Origin: Rhodococcus sp040643435
GTDB taxonomy: Bacteria > Actinomycetota > Actinomycetes > Mycobacteriales > Mycobacteriaceae
DNA: 64,000 nucleotides
Assembly (NCBI RefSeq): GCF_040643435.1
Contig: NZ_JBEYUH010000003.1
Coordinates: 124,001 to 188,000, forward strand
Direction of reading: 5' to 3'
The translations under genes were made by a program, and so were the position numbers. Every line of letters begins with the position of its first letter. The stretch's first letter is position 1. Shown here piece by piece: positions 25,314-33,979 of the stretch. The notes under the pieces are model-generated. The model saw only the letters and a list, made by a program, of their open reading frames with translations. It was not told the DNA's origin and searched no databases.

Positions 25314-25803
25314 CTGTGTGGGGCTCACGCGCATATCGCTCCCGCATCTCCGGGCCCGCGGCAGGCCCGGCCGTGTAGACGTATCGCGGATCGTCGACGC
25401 GCTCGCCGGTAGAGGCATCGACGACCACCGGATCGACCTCGCGACCGGTGCGTGAGTCGATCAGGATCATGGACCGTTCATGAGGGGGCAGTTGTGCATT
25501 GCGCCAGGCCGCGAGCGCGACCAGCACGGGCCGCAGCGACCGGCCGAGTTCGGTGAGTACGTACTCGTAGCGAACGGGGCGTTCCTGATACGGCTTCCGC
25601 TCCAGGACTCCCGCGTCGACGAGCGCTTTCAGCCTGCTCGTGAGCATGCTCGACGAGATGCCGGTGTTGGCCTGGAACTCGTCGAAACGTGAGTATCCGT
25701 CGAAGCAGTCGTGGAGTATCAGCACCGTCCACCACTCGCCGACGAGCCCCAGGGTTGTCGACAGCGGACACTCCCGGTCCTCGAGGCGAATTCTCCCGGC
25801 CAT
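25279..25803 (-). CDS. HxlR-family transcriptional regulator
   Basis: A 174-residue regulator. The HxlR winged helix-turn-helix covers about residues 10-100: CPLSTTLGLVGEWWTVLIL, RFDEFQANTGISSSMLTSRLK and the wing ERKPYQERPVRYEYVLTE. HxlR proteins bind as dimers to palindromes near their own promoters and often respond to redox or electrophiles. GGAGGAGG precedes the ATG and TAGAAT (25827-25832, minus strand) is a likely -10. It is divergent from an NTF2-like gene, and paired inverted repeats lie between them, so it probably controls both. Confidence 0.9.
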   Translation of the reverse strand: MAGRIRLEDRECPLSTTLGLVGEWWTVLILHDCFDGYSRFDEFQANTGISSSMLTSRLKALVDAGVLERKPYQERPVRYEYVLTELGRSLRPVLVALAAWRNAQLPPHERSMILIDSRTGREVDPVVVDASTGERVDDPRYVYTAGPAAGPEMRERYAREPHTVRAHASSSPPG

Positions 25804-25826
25804 GACACCTCCTCCACGTCGCTGCT

Positions 25827-25861
25827 ATTCTAGCAGTCACTGTGACTTCTGAAATAGAAGT
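25827..25861. promoter_or_regulatory. Paired inverted repeats in the HxlR divergent promoter
   Basis: AGTCACTGTGACT (25835-25847) is a perfect palindrome. It overlaps a second one, ACTTCT-GAAAT-AGAAGT (25845-25861), whose arms extend to nine bases with one mismatch. They lie directly upstream of the HxlR gene's -10 box and are candidate operators. Confidence 0.6.
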
Positions 25862-25890
25862 GACTACGACGGCGAGTGAGAGGAACAACA

Positions 25891-26256
25891 ATGACGAATT
25901 CGGTGCTCGACCGGTGTCCGGATGCCGTGCGCGCCTATCTTGCCCTTGCGGCAGGGGAGGGCCGCACCGCCGCGACACCGCTCTTCGCGGAGAACGCGCA
26001 CGTCACCGACGACGGCGTCGACTATCGCGGCAGGGTCGAGGTCAGGGCGTGGCTCGATCGGGTTGCAGGCGAGTTCTCGTACACGACGACGCCGGTCGCG
26101 GTGGACGGTGACGCCGACTCCGATCGGGTGTCGGTGCGGTGCCGGATCGAGGGCAACTTCCCCGGCGGTGTCGTCGATCTGGATTACGGCTTCCGGCTCG
26201 ATTCGGCCGGCCTGCTCGCGAGTCTCGTGATCGCTCCGGTCGTCTACCAGGGCTGA
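25891..26256 (+). CDS. NTF2-like/SnoaL-fold small protein
   Basis: A 121-residue protein with the NTF2-like layout: an N-terminal helix (DAVRAYLALAAGE), a FAENAHVTDDGVDYRG strand-loop and a C-terminal beta sheet. The family includes ketosteroid-isomerase-like enzymes and ligand-binding proteins, so no reaction can be assigned. AGAGGAAC precedes the ATG at 25891. It is divergent from the HxlR regulator and probably under its control. Confidence 0.75.
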   Translation: MTNSVLDRCPDAVRAYLALAAGEGRTAATPLFAENAHVTDDGVDYRGRVEVRAWLDRVAGEFSYTTTPVAVDGDADSDRVSVRCRIEGNFPGGVVDLDYGFRLDSAGLLASLVIAPVVYQG

Positions 26257-26285
26257 TGCTGCTCGGCGCCGACTCCTTGCCCCGC

Positions 26286-26302
26286 ATACCCTAGGGGGGT
26301 AT
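26286..26302. promoter_or_regulatory. CsoR operator
   Basis: ATACCC-TAGGG-GGGTAT matches the known CsoR operator style (TACCC...GGGTA with a G/C-rich centre). It lies about 45 bp before csoR, upstream of the whole copper operon, so Cu(I) binding to CsoR should derepress csoR-copZ-copA. Confidence 0.85.
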
Positions 26303-26344
26303 GGTATCGATCAGGCCGCAACGAGAACCGAGGGGACGACTCCG

Positions 26345-26686
26345 ATGCCGAATGCCTCCAGTGCCGAGAACGCCGATGCTGTTGCAGAGGCCGTACATGA
26401 GCACAGCTACATCGCCAACAACACCAAGGCCGACTACCTCAAGCGCCTGCGTCGCATCGAAGGGCAGGCCCGAGGTCTGCAGCGGATGGTCGAGGAGGAG
26501 AAGTACTGCATCGACATCCTCACGCAGATCGCGGCGATGAAGAAGGCTCTCGAGGCCGTCGCGCTCGGTCTGCTCGATGAGCACATGGCCCACTGTGTGG
26601 CCGGCGCGGTGAGGGCCGGTGGCGAGGAGGCCGACCTCAAGCTGAAGGAAGCCGGCGACGCCATCGCGAGACTCGTCCGCTCCTGA
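26345..26686 (+). CDS. csoR: Copper-sensing repressor CsoR
   Basis: A 113-residue all-helical repressor of the CsoR/RcnR family. The Cu(I) ligand triad is Cys55, His80 and Cys84, with spacing identical to the C36-H61-C65 set of M. tuberculosis CsoR. The DNA-contacting K-x-D-YLKRLRRIEGQARGLQ segment is conserved. It releases its operator (26286-26302) when copper is bound. A longer N-terminus (about 25 extra residues, including HEH) precedes the core. copZ follows 38 bp later. Confidence 0.95.
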   Translation: MPNASSAENADAVAEAVHEHSYIANNTKADYLKRLRRIEGQARGLQRMVEEEKYCIDILTQIAAMKKALEAVALGLLDEHMAHCVAGAVRAGGEEADLKLKEAGDAIARLVRS

Positions 26687-26724
26687 GCGTCCCGTCCCCC
26701 GAAGATCCACCCGTAAGGAATCCC

Positions 26725-26931
26725 ATGAGCCAGAAAAGCACCTACACCGTCACCGGCATGACCTGTCAGCACTGCGTCGCGTCGGTCACCGAGGAGGTCC
26801 GGGAGATTCCCGGCGTCGAGAACGTCGAGGTCGATCTGCCCAGCGGTGCCGTAACCGTCACGAGCGCCGAGTCTCTCGACGATGCTGCCGTCGCGGCCGC
26901 TGTCGAGGATGCCGGCTACAGCCTCGCATGA
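26725..26931 (+). CDS. copZ: Copper chaperone CopZ
   Basis: A 68-residue heavy-metal-associated domain with the metal loop GMTCQHC (Cys14, Cys17) and the beta-alpha-beta-beta-alpha-beta pattern. It shuttles Cu(I) in the cytoplasm to the CopA ATPase. It overlaps the next gene by 4 bp (ATGA), and lies between csoR and copA in one operon. The run VTVTSAESLDDAAVAAAVEDAGY is typical of the family C-terminus. Confidence 0.95.
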   Translation: MSQKSTYTVTGMTCQHCVASVTEEVREIPGVENVEVDLPSGAVTVTSAESLDDAAVAAAVEDAGYSLA

Positions 26932-27890
26932 ACACCCCGGTCAAGCTCACTGGTTTCGCCGCAGCCGTCGCTGTGGTCTTCGGTGTCGCGCTGCTCGTCG
27001 GCGCGACGGTGGGGCCGGTGAGTGGACATACCGACGAGACTTCCGCGAGCGCACACGACATCGGCCACGGTGATATGGCCGAGTCCGCTGGTTCGCCGGA
27101 AACACCTGCTGCGGAAACGATCCCGGGAGGTCTGATGATGTCGCAGCACGGTTATTCCCTCACTCTCGGTGAGACGAACATCGAGCCGGGTGAGGGCCGC
27201 ACCCTGACATTCGTGATCGACGGTCCCGACGACACTCCGGTGACCGATTACGACATCACGCACGAGAAGGACCTGCACCTGATCGCGGTACGCCGCGACT
27301 TCACCGGATTCCAGCACGTCCATCCCGTGCTCGACGAGAAGACCGGAATCTGGTCCGTGGACCTCGATCTCACGCCCGGCACATGGCGGATTCTCACCGA
27401 CTTCACTCCCACCGGCGGCGAGGCTCTCACCCTCGGTACCGATCTCGAGGTGGTGGGCGAATTCCTTCCCGCCGCAACGCAAGAAGACAACCGCACCGCG
27501 ACCGTCGACGACTACGAGATCACCCTTCGCGGCGACCTTTCGCCCGGCGCGGACGCGACACTCACCCTTGCGGTGAACAAGAACGGGCAACCGGTCACCG
27601 ATCTGCAGCCCTATCTCGGCGCCTACGGACATCTCGTTGCGCTGCGCGGCGGCGATCTCGCCTATCTCCATGTGCACCCGGACGGGACACCCGGCGACGG
27701 CACCACTCGAGCCGGGCCCGAGGTCGTCTTCCACACTGCCGTCCCGAGTGCCGGTATCTACCACCTCTATCTCGACTTCCAGCACGACGGCGTGGTCCGT
27801 ACCGCCGCCTTCACACTCACCGCCGAAGGCGCCGGAAACACGCACCGGGAACCCGCCGCACCCGTCGAGCACGGCCATTCCGGCCGCTGA
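26928..27890 (+). CDS. Secreted protein with duplicated His-x-His-Pro motif, copper operon
   Basis: A 320-residue protein with an N-terminal signal/anchor helix (about 5-32) and a His/Glu-rich region (SAHDIGHGDMAES). Two similar beta-rich halves follow: HEKDLHLIAVRRDFTGFQHVHP (about 105-126) and YGHLVALRGGDLAYLHVHP (about 232-250). The repeated LHVHP/QHVHP elements look like metal ligands, and the C-terminus ends HGHSGR. It starts inside the copZ stop codon (ATGA overlap), so it is firmly part of the csoR-copZ-copA operon. I infer extracytoplasmic copper binding or delivery, but no known enzyme motif is visible. Confidence 0.75.
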   Translation: MNTPVKLTGFAAAVAVVFGVALLVGATVGPVSGHTDETSASAHDIGHGDMAESAGSPETPAAETIPGGLMMSQHGYSLTLGETNIEPGEGRTLTFVIDGPDDTPVTDYDITHEKDLHLIAVRRDFTGFQHVHPVLDEKTGIWSVDLDLTPGTWRILTDFTPTGGEALTLGTDLEVVGEFLPAATQEDNRTATVDDYEITLRGDLSPGADATLTLAVNKNGQPVTDLQPYLGAYGHLVALRGGDLAYLHVHPDGTPGDGTTRAGPEVVFHTAVPSAGIYHLYLDFQHDGVVRTAAFTLTAEGAGNTHREPAAPVEHGHSGR

Positions 27891-27914
27891 CGGCTCATTC
27901 TCGAGGAGACATCG

Positions 27915-30197
27915 ATGACCACGCAGAGTCAGCCGGTCGCCGCCGAATCGATCGAACTCACCATCGCCGGCATGACCTGCGCGTCGTGTGCCAACCGCAT
28001 CGAACGCAAACTCAACAAACTCGACGGTGTCACCGCGACCGTCAACTACGCCACCGAGAAGGCGAAGGTCACCTACTCCGACGACGTGACACCCGACGAT
28101 CTCGTCGCCGCCGTCGAACAAGCCGGATACAGTGCGAAACTGCCCCGGCCGTCCGTGGAGACGGCGGACGGACCGGACGAGGTCACCGAGTCCGATCCGG
28201 TCGACGCCCTTCGTCACCGGCTCGTCGTCTCGGCAGTCCTGTCGGTTCCGGTGATCGCGATGGCGATGATCCCGGCCCTGCAGTTCACCAACTGGCAATG
28301 GCTCTCGCTCACCCTCGCTGCACCGGTCGTGGTGTGGGGAGCCTGGCCCTTCCACAAAGCGGCCTGGGTCAATCTGCGCCACGGCACTTCCACCATGGAC
28401 ACCCTCGTCTCGCTGGGAACTCTGGCCGCCCTCGGCTGGTCGGTCTACGCCCTGTTCTGGGGAACGGCCGGTGAACCGGGGATGGTCCACCCGTTCGAGT
28501 TCACCATCGAACGCGGCGACGGCAGCGGCAACATCTATCTCGAAGCCGCAGCGGGCGTGACGACGTTCATCCTCGCCGGGCGCTACTTCGAGCAACGGTC
28601 GAAGCGACGTGCCGGCGCCGCACTACGCGCCCTGCTCGAACTCGGGGCCAAGGACGTCGCGGTGCTCGGGCCGGACGGGGTCACCGAGACCCGGGTTCCG
28701 GTGGAGCAGTTGACCGTCGGCGACAGGTTCGTTGTACGGCCGGGTGAGAAGATTGCCACCGACGGTGTGATCGAGCGTGGCACCTCCGCAGTCGATGCGT
28801 CGATGCTGACCGGGGAATCGGTGCCCGTCGAGGTCGGTGTGGGTGACGCCGTGGTCGGCGGAACGGTCGACATGGGCGGACGGCTGGTGGTGCGCGCGAC
28901 CCGCGTCGGATCCGACACCCAGCTCGCGCAGATGGCGAAACTGGTCGAGGACGCCCAGAACGGCAAGGCACAGGTGCAACGTCTGGCCGACCGGATCTCC
29001 GGCATCTTCGTACCGATCGTCCTGCTGATCGCTGCCGGCACGCTGGGCTTCTGGCTCGGCACCGGCAACGGTATCGCCGCGGCTTTCACGGCGGCGGTCG
29101 CGGTGCTCATCATCGCTTGCCCGTGTGCCCTCGGACTGGCCACGCCGACCGCCCTGATGGTCGGTACGGGGCGCGGTGCCCAGCTCGGCATCCTGATCAA
29201 GGGGCCCGAGGTGCTCGAGTCGACCCGCTCGGTCGACACAGTGGTCCTCGACAAGACCGGCACGGTCACCACGGGCCGGATGAGCCTGCGCGATGTCGTC
29301 GCCGAGGACGGGGAGGACGCCGACGAAGTGCTGCGTTGTGCCGGAGCGCTCGAGTCCGCCTCCGAGCATCCGATCGCGCGTGCCATCAGCGACGCCGCCC
29401 TGGAGAAGTACGGCCGGCTACCCGAGGTGGAGAACTTCACGAACGTCGAGGGTCTCGGCGTTCAGGGGGTGCTCGTCGACGGTGACGTCGGCCGTGCCGT
29501 GCTGGTGGGACGTCCGCAGCTGCTCGCAGATTGGTCGCAGCAGCTCTCCGACGGCCTGCGGCAGGCGTTCGAGCAGGCCCAGAAGTCCGGTGGCACGGCC
29601 ATTGCGGTCGGCTGGGACGGTAAGGCGCGCGGCATCGTAGTCGTGGCAGATGCCGTCAAGCCGAGCTCCGCGAAGGCCATCGCCGAACTACGGGATCTCG
29701 GCCTGCGTCCGATCTTGCTCACCGGCGACAACGCCGCCGTCGCACATGCCGTGGCGGCCGAGGTGGGCATCGACGAAGCCGACGTGATCGCCGACGTGAT
29801 GCCCACCGACAAGGTCGACGTCATCGAGCGTCTTCAGAGAGAGGGCCAGGTGGTGGCGATGGTCGGCGACGGTGTCAACGACGCCGCAGCACTCGCCAAG
29901 GCCGATCTCGGGCTGGCGATGGGCACCGGGACCGACGTCGCGATCGAGGCGAGCGACCTGACACTGGTCCGCGGCGACCTGATGGTCGCGGTCGACGCCA
30001 TCCGCCTGTCCCGCCGAACGCTGGCGACGATCAAGGGCAACCTGTTCTGGGCATTCGCGTACAACGTCGCCGCACTGCCGCTGGCGGCGGCGGGCCTGCT
30101 CAATCCGATGCTCGCCGGCGCCGCGATGGCATTCTCGTCGGTCTTCGTGGTCTCCAACAGCCTGCGGCTGCGCCGGTTCCGGGCGCACGCCGCCTGA
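27915..30197 (+). CDS. copA: Copper-exporting P1B-type ATPase CopA
   Basis: A 760-residue Cu(I)-exporting ATPase. One N-terminal metal-binding domain has GMTCASC (Cys22, Cys25). Eight membrane helices include the transmembrane CPC site in LIIACPCALGLATP. The actuator has TGES, the phosphorylation site is DKTGT, the nucleotide domain has SEHPIARAI, and GDGVNDAAAL is the hinge. It pumps Cu(I) out of the cytoplasm using ATP, fed by CopZ and induced through CsoR. Its start is 24 bp after the secreted His-motif gene. Confidence 0.96.
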   Translation: MTTQSQPVAAESIELTIAGMTCASCANRIERKLNKLDGVTATVNYATEKAKVTYSDDVTPDDLVAAVEQAGYSAKLPRPSVETADGPDEVTESDPVDALRHRLVVSAVLSVPVIAMAMIPALQFTNWQWLSLTLAAPVVVWGAWPFHKAAWVNLRHGTSTMDTLVSLGTLAALGWSVYALFWGTAGEPGMVHPFEFTIERGDGSGNIYLEAAAGVTTFILAGRYFEQRSKRRAGAALRALLELGAKDVAVLGPDGVTETRVPVEQLTVGDRFVVRPGEKIATDGVIERGTSAVDASMLTGESVPVEVGVGDAVVGGTVDMGGRLVVRATRVGSDTQLAQMAKLVEDAQNGKAQVQRLADRISGIFVPIVLLIAAGTLGFWLGTGNGIAAAFTAAVAVLIIACPCALGLATPTALMVGTGRGAQLGILIKGPEVLESTRSVDTVVLDKTGTVTTGRMSLRDVVAEDGEDADEVLRCAGALESASEHPIARAISDAALEKYGRLPEVENFTNVEGLGVQGVLVDGDVGRAVLVGRPQLLADWSQQLSDGLRQAFEQAQKSGGTAIAVGWDGKARGIVVVADAVKPSSAKAIAELRDLGLRPILLTGDNAAVAHAVAAEVGIDEADVIADVMPTDKVDVIERLQREGQVVAMVGDGVNDAAALAKADLGLAMGTGTDVAIEASDLTLVRGDLMVAVDAIRLSRRTLATIKGNLFWAFAYNVAALPLAAAGLLNPMLAGAAMAFSSVFVVSNSLRLRRFRAHAA

Positions 30198-30249
30198 CCG
30201 GTCGTGGCGCTCTCCGCCGCACCGAAGTGTGCGCCCCCGAGGAGACCGG

Positions 30250-31509
30250 CTACCTCGACGGCTCCGCGTCCGGTAACGGTTCCGGCGCCAGGGGTTCCGC
30301 GCTCGCACGCCGCCCGAACGCGAGCCACAGCAGAAAGCCTGTTCCGACCGTCACATACAGCGCGCCGAGCAAGTGTTGCCATGCGGCCCAGTCGAGTTCG
30401 AGATCATTCCCCGTGGGGAGCAGGTGATGTGGGCCGATCAGAAAGACGAGTGCCGACGCTGCCACGATGGCTGTGAGTTTCTGCGATTCGGTTGCTCGCC
30501 ATGTTGCGAGGGTCACCCCCAGCAGCGCCGGGGCGACCCACACCCAGTGGTGGGACCACGACACCGGCGACGCCAGCAGCACGGCCGCCGCGTTCGCCGA
30601 AAGAGCGAGTACGAGATCGCCTTGTTCGAGGGCGCGCCGGATGGCTACCACTGCGACCAGGAGCATCGCGGCGACAGCGATCAGCCACAATATCGACCCG
30701 ACCGGTTCGGGCAGGCCGAAGCGAGTGACGACCGCCTTGAAGGACTGGTTGGTGGCGAAATACGATGCGCCGATACGGCCGGTGTCCGGCAATGTCTGCA
30801 GCCAGTACTTCACGGAGGTCTCCGGCATCACAGCGTAAGCGAGCGCGGTGAATCCGAAGGCCGACGCGAGGATCGTGGCGCTGGTCCGACTGTCGCGCCG
30901 GATCAGGAACAGCAGGAGGAACGCGATCGGGGTCAGCTTGACGGCTGCGGCGAGGCCGATCAGCAGTCCACGCGGCCATTTCGGATTCTTCACCAGTACG
31001 TCGAGCGCGACCAGCGCCATCAGAACCAGGTTGATCTGTCCGAACGAGACCGTCTCGCGCACGGGTTCGAACAACAGTGACCCCCCGACGGTGATCGTCG
31101 TGACGAGCCACGAGGTCGGGCCGTCGAGGTCCGGGCGGATACGGCCCAGCACGACTCGCAGAGTGACGACGAGAGCGGCCACGGAGACGAGGGTGAAGAC
31201 GATCTTGCCGAGTACCACAGGGATCAGCGCCAGGGGCGCGAAGAGCATCGCCGACAACGGCGGGTAGGTGAACGGCAGCACGTAGTCGTCGGTCACCGGC
31301 GGCATCTGTCCGTAGATGTCGTCACCGTCGAGCAGAACCCGCGCACCCATCCGGTAGACCAGGAAGTCGATGAGTTCGCTTCTGACGAGAATCGTGACGA
31401 TCACGCCGATCGCGACGAGCGATGCGATCACTGCGACGGCAGTGCTGCGGTTTCCGGACAAGAACGGAGACGTCGTGGCGCTGATCGGGTTCTGCCGTGA
31501 ATGTCGCAC
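30250..31509 (-). CDS. GT87 (DUF2029) membrane glycosyltransferase, mannosyltransferase-like
   Basis: A 419-residue protein with about 10-11 membrane helices. The family signature is in the first outside loop: RVLLDGDDIYGQ, then LPFTYPPLSAMLFAPLAL, with the catalytic acidic residues. Relatives (PimE, Rv2181) add mannose from polyprenyl-phosphomannose to PIM, LM or LAM. The exact acceptor cannot be told. The GTG at 31509 lies six bases after TAAAGT on the minus strand, consistent with a leaderless transcript. The gene ends 52 bp from the convergent copA stop. Confidence 0.88.
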   Translation of the reverse strand: MRHSRQNPISATTSPFLSGNRSTAVAVIASLVAIGVIVTILVRSELIDFLVYRMGARVLLDGDDIYGQMPPVTDDYVLPFTYPPLSAMLFAPLALIPVVLGKIVFTLVSVAALVVTLRVVLGRIRPDLDGPTSWLVTTITVGGSLLFEPVRETVSFGQINLVLMALVALDVLVKNPKWPRGLLIGLAAAVKLTPIAFLLLFLIRRDSRTSATILASAFGFTALAYAVMPETSVKYWLQTLPDTGRIGASYFATNQSFKAVVTRFGLPEPVGSILWLIAVAAMLLVAVVAIRRALEQGDLVLALSANAAAVLLASPVSWSHHWVWVAPALLGVTLATWRATESQKLTAIVAASALVFLIGPHHLLPTGNDLELDWAAWQHLLGALYVTVGTGFLLWLAFGRRASAEPLAPEPLPDAEPSR

Positions 31510-31578
31510 CCGCCAACTTTAGTCAATTCCGACAAGCGTGCTTGTCCGTTGCGGAAATCGACGTACGGACCGGTCGGT

Positions 31579-32295
31579 TCAGGAATCGACCGGACGCAGC
31601 AGGTCGGGACTGTTGTTCCGGGGCGAATTCACAGCCGTGCTCACCTCGTACGGTTCGAGGTGGGGTTCGGGGATCGAATTCAACAGGGCATCGACGTCGT
31701 CCCGGTCGTTCAGCGCAGGATCGAGCCAGGGGCCGACGAAGGACCCGGGAAGGATCACAGGCGACCGTTCGTGGATGTGCCCGGCGGCGTCGGTCGCGGG
31801 GCGTGTCAGCACGGTACACGTCCACAACCACCGGCCGGGGTCGTCGTCCGGCAGTTTCGGGTCGGGCCACAGTTCGTAGAGTCCGGCCATCGAGATCGGT
31901 GCGCCGGCATGCAGAAAGAACGGGATCTTCTTACCGTCCTCGCTTTTCATCCATTCGTAGTATCCGTCGGCCGGCAGCACGCACCGCCGCCGTGCTGCCG
32001 CGGCTTTGAAGGCGGGCTTCTGCGTGATCGTTTCGGAGCGGGCATTGATCATCCGCGACCCGATCTTCGGATCCTTCGCCCATGACGGCACCAGGCCCCA
32101 CTTGACCTGCGAGGACACCATGCGTACCGGTTCGGCGCCGGCATCCTCGCGCGAGGCCCGCTCGAGTACCACGTTGACCCTCTGGGTGGGAGCGATGTTG
32201 TACGAGGGTGGTAGTTCCTCGCCCATGGTCTCGGCAGCGTCGTAGGCCGCGAGCAGATCCCCGCGAGTGCTGGTGCTGGCGTAGCGTCCACACAC
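31579..32295 (-). CDS. SRAP/HMCES-type abasic-site protein (YedK-like)
   Basis: A 238-residue SOS-response-associated protein. The catalytic Cys2 follows the start (V-CGRYA), and the conserved SYNIAPTQ, INARSETI and GHIHERSP motifs give the Asn, Glu and His of the active site. It covalently caps abasic sites in single-stranded DNA. The GTG at 32295 is chosen because it makes the cysteine residue 2, which the mechanism needs, and AGGGAG lies upstream; the longer frame to 32577 is rejected. Length matches the bacterial family. Confidence 0.93.
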   Translation of the reverse strand: MCGRYASTSTRGDLLAAYDAAETMGEELPPSYNIAPTQRVNVVLERASREDAGAEPVRMVSSQVKWGLVPSWAKDPKIGSRMINARSETITQKPAFKAAAARRRCVLPADGYYEWMKSEDGKKIPFFLHAGAPISMAGLYELWPDPKLPDDDPGRWLWTCTVLTRPATDAAGHIHERSPVILPGSFVGPWLDPALNDRDDVDALLNSIPEPHLEPYEVSTAVNSPRNNSPDLLRPVDS

Positions 32296-32366
32296 GATGC
32301 ATCTCCCTCGGTTACTCCGGAGCAATGATCCGATTCTCTCCCATCCGTAGCTCCGGAGTGGGCCGC

Positions 32367-33089
32367 TCAGACGGAGATCTCGACGCCGAGTGCCTCCAGC
32401 AGAATGCGGCGGTATCCGGCTGTTTCGACGACGTGATCGGTTCGCGGGTGCGGTATGTCGATGGTGAGTTCGACAGCGAACGAACCGTGATCGAGCACGA
32501 GCACCCTGTCGGCGAGAGCGATCGCCTCGTCGACATCGTGGGTGACGAGCAGGACCGCAGGCCGGTGCTTTGCGCACAATTCCTGCAGCAGCCCGTGCAT
32601 CCTGATCTTCGTCAGTGCGTCGAGGGCGCCGAACGGTTCGTCTGCGAGAAGCAGTTCGGGTTCGCGCACGAGCGAACGGGCCAGCGACACACGTTGTTGT
32701 TCGCCACCGGACAACTCGTTGGGCCAGGCTTGCTCGCGGCCGGCGAGCCCGACTTCGGCGAGGGCGGTCCGGCCCCGCTCGGTGGCATCGGCGCCCCGGA
32801 GGCCGAGCACGACATTGTCGAGCACCCGCGCCCAGGGCAGCAGACGTGAATCCTGGAAGACCACGGCACGTTTCTCGGGCACCTCGATCGTGCCGGCGCC
32901 GGGTACGCCGTGATCGAGTTCGGCGAGCGCCCGCAGTAGCGTGCTCTTGCCGGAGCCACTGCGTCCGAGCAATGCCACGAACTCGCCGGCCCGGATCTCG
33001 AGGTCGATGCCGTCGAGAACCGCGCGTCCGTCGAAACCGCGTTCGAGACCGGCTGTCCGGACGGTCAGCTTCCGAGCGTCCTGCGCCAT
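32367..33089 (-). CDS. ABC transporter ATPase, sulfonate/taurine type (SsuB-like)
   Basis: A 240-residue ABC ATPase. Walker A is GRSGSGKST, the signature is LSGGEQQRVSLARSL, Walker B is LLLADEP and the switch histidine is in VTHDVDEA. Length and order fit the SsuB/TauB group that powers import of aliphatic sulfonates, taurine or nitrate-like anions. It is the last gene of a four-gene operon: binding protein, FMN monooxygenase, permease, ATPase. Its first 25 bp overlap the permease gene. Confidence 0.92.
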   Translation of the reverse strand: MAQDARKLTVRTAGLERGFDGRAVLDGIDLEIRAGEFVALLGRSGSGKSTLLRALAELDHGVPGAGTIEVPEKRAVVFQDSRLLPWARVLDNVVLGLRGADATERGRTALAEVGLAGREQAWPNELSGGEQQRVSLARSLVREPELLLADEPFGALDALTKIRMHGLLQELCAKHRPAVLLVTHDVDEAIALADRVLVLDHGSFAVELTIDIPHPRTDHVVETAGYRRILLEALGVEISV

Positions 33090-33955
33090 GCGAGGGCCTT
33101 CCTTTCTGCTGCGCGGACCAGCAGGTCGCTGCCGAATCCGAGAATCGCGTACACCACCAGGCCGACGATGATGATGTCGGTCAGGCCGTAGTTGCGGGCC
33201 TGGAACATCAGGTAGCCGATGCCACTCGAGGCGTTGACCTGTTCGACGACCACCAGCGCCAGCCATGCGATGGTGACGGCAAGGCGCAGGCCGGTGAAGA
33301 AACCGGATAGGGCACCAGGCAGGGCGATACGCCGGATGAACTGCGCCCGCGACAGATCGAGCGTTTCGGCGAGTTCGACGAAGCGAGCGTCGATTCCGCG
33401 CAGCGCCGAAAAGGTGTTGATGTAGACGGGGACGAACACCGACAGCGCGATGAGCAGGATCTTCATCTCCTCGCCGATGCCGAACCACAGGATGGCCAGA
33501 GGCATCAGGGCGAGGGTGGGGATCGAGCGCTTGATCTGTACCGGACCGTCGATGAGGGCTTCACCGATACGGGACAGACCGGCGATCAGTGCCAGGACGA
33601 GGCCGAGCACGACACCGAGGACACCGCCGATCAACGCTCGCTCCACGGAGGTCAGCAGATTGCTGCCGAGTCGTCCGTCCGCGACGAGATCCCACGCCGT
33701 GGTTACCACCGTCCACGGCGCCGACAGGGTCTTCGGGTCGAGAAGGCCGGTCGCCGATGCGGCGATCCACGCCACGAGCAACAACGCCGGTCCGATGGCA
33801 GGTCCGAATCTGATGGGTCGTCCGGGGGCGAGTCTGCTGCGCCCGCCCCTCGACGGGAGTGCCGGGCCACCACTGCCGTCGGGTTTCTGATCCGTGTCGG
33901 CATCGCCCGCGAGGCCGCTGCCGAAACGCCGGGATTGCAAGGCCGGGACGCTCAT
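33065..33955 (-). CDS. ABC transporter permease, sulfonate type (SsuC-like)
   Basis: A 296-residue inner-membrane permease with about six helices between residues 50 and 290. The cytoplasmic EAA loop is ELAETLDLSRAQFIRRIALPG, which docks the ATPase. The N-terminal ~48 residues are a hydrophilic, Gly/Pro-rich extension. It should form the channel for the substrate delivered by the binding protein encoded upstream. It overlaps the ATPase gene and is preceded by the FMN monooxygenase gene by 24 bp. Confidence 0.92.
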   Translation of the reverse strand: MSVPALQSRRFGSGLAGDADTDQKPDGSGGPALPSRGGRSRLAPGRPIRFGPAIGPALLLVAWIAASATGLLDPKTLSAPWTVVTTAWDLVADGRLGSNLLTSVERALIGGVLGVVLGLVLALIAGLSRIGEALIDGPVQIKRSIPTLALMPLAILWFGIGEEMKILLIALSVFVPVYINTFSALRGIDARFVELAETLDLSRAQFIRRIALPGALSGFFTGLRLAVTIAWLALVVVEQVNASSGIGYLMFQARNYGLTDIIIVGLVVYAILGFGSDLLVRAAERKALAWRRTLGS

Positions 33956-33979
33956 GGTCGGTGTCCTCTCTCAGGTGGA

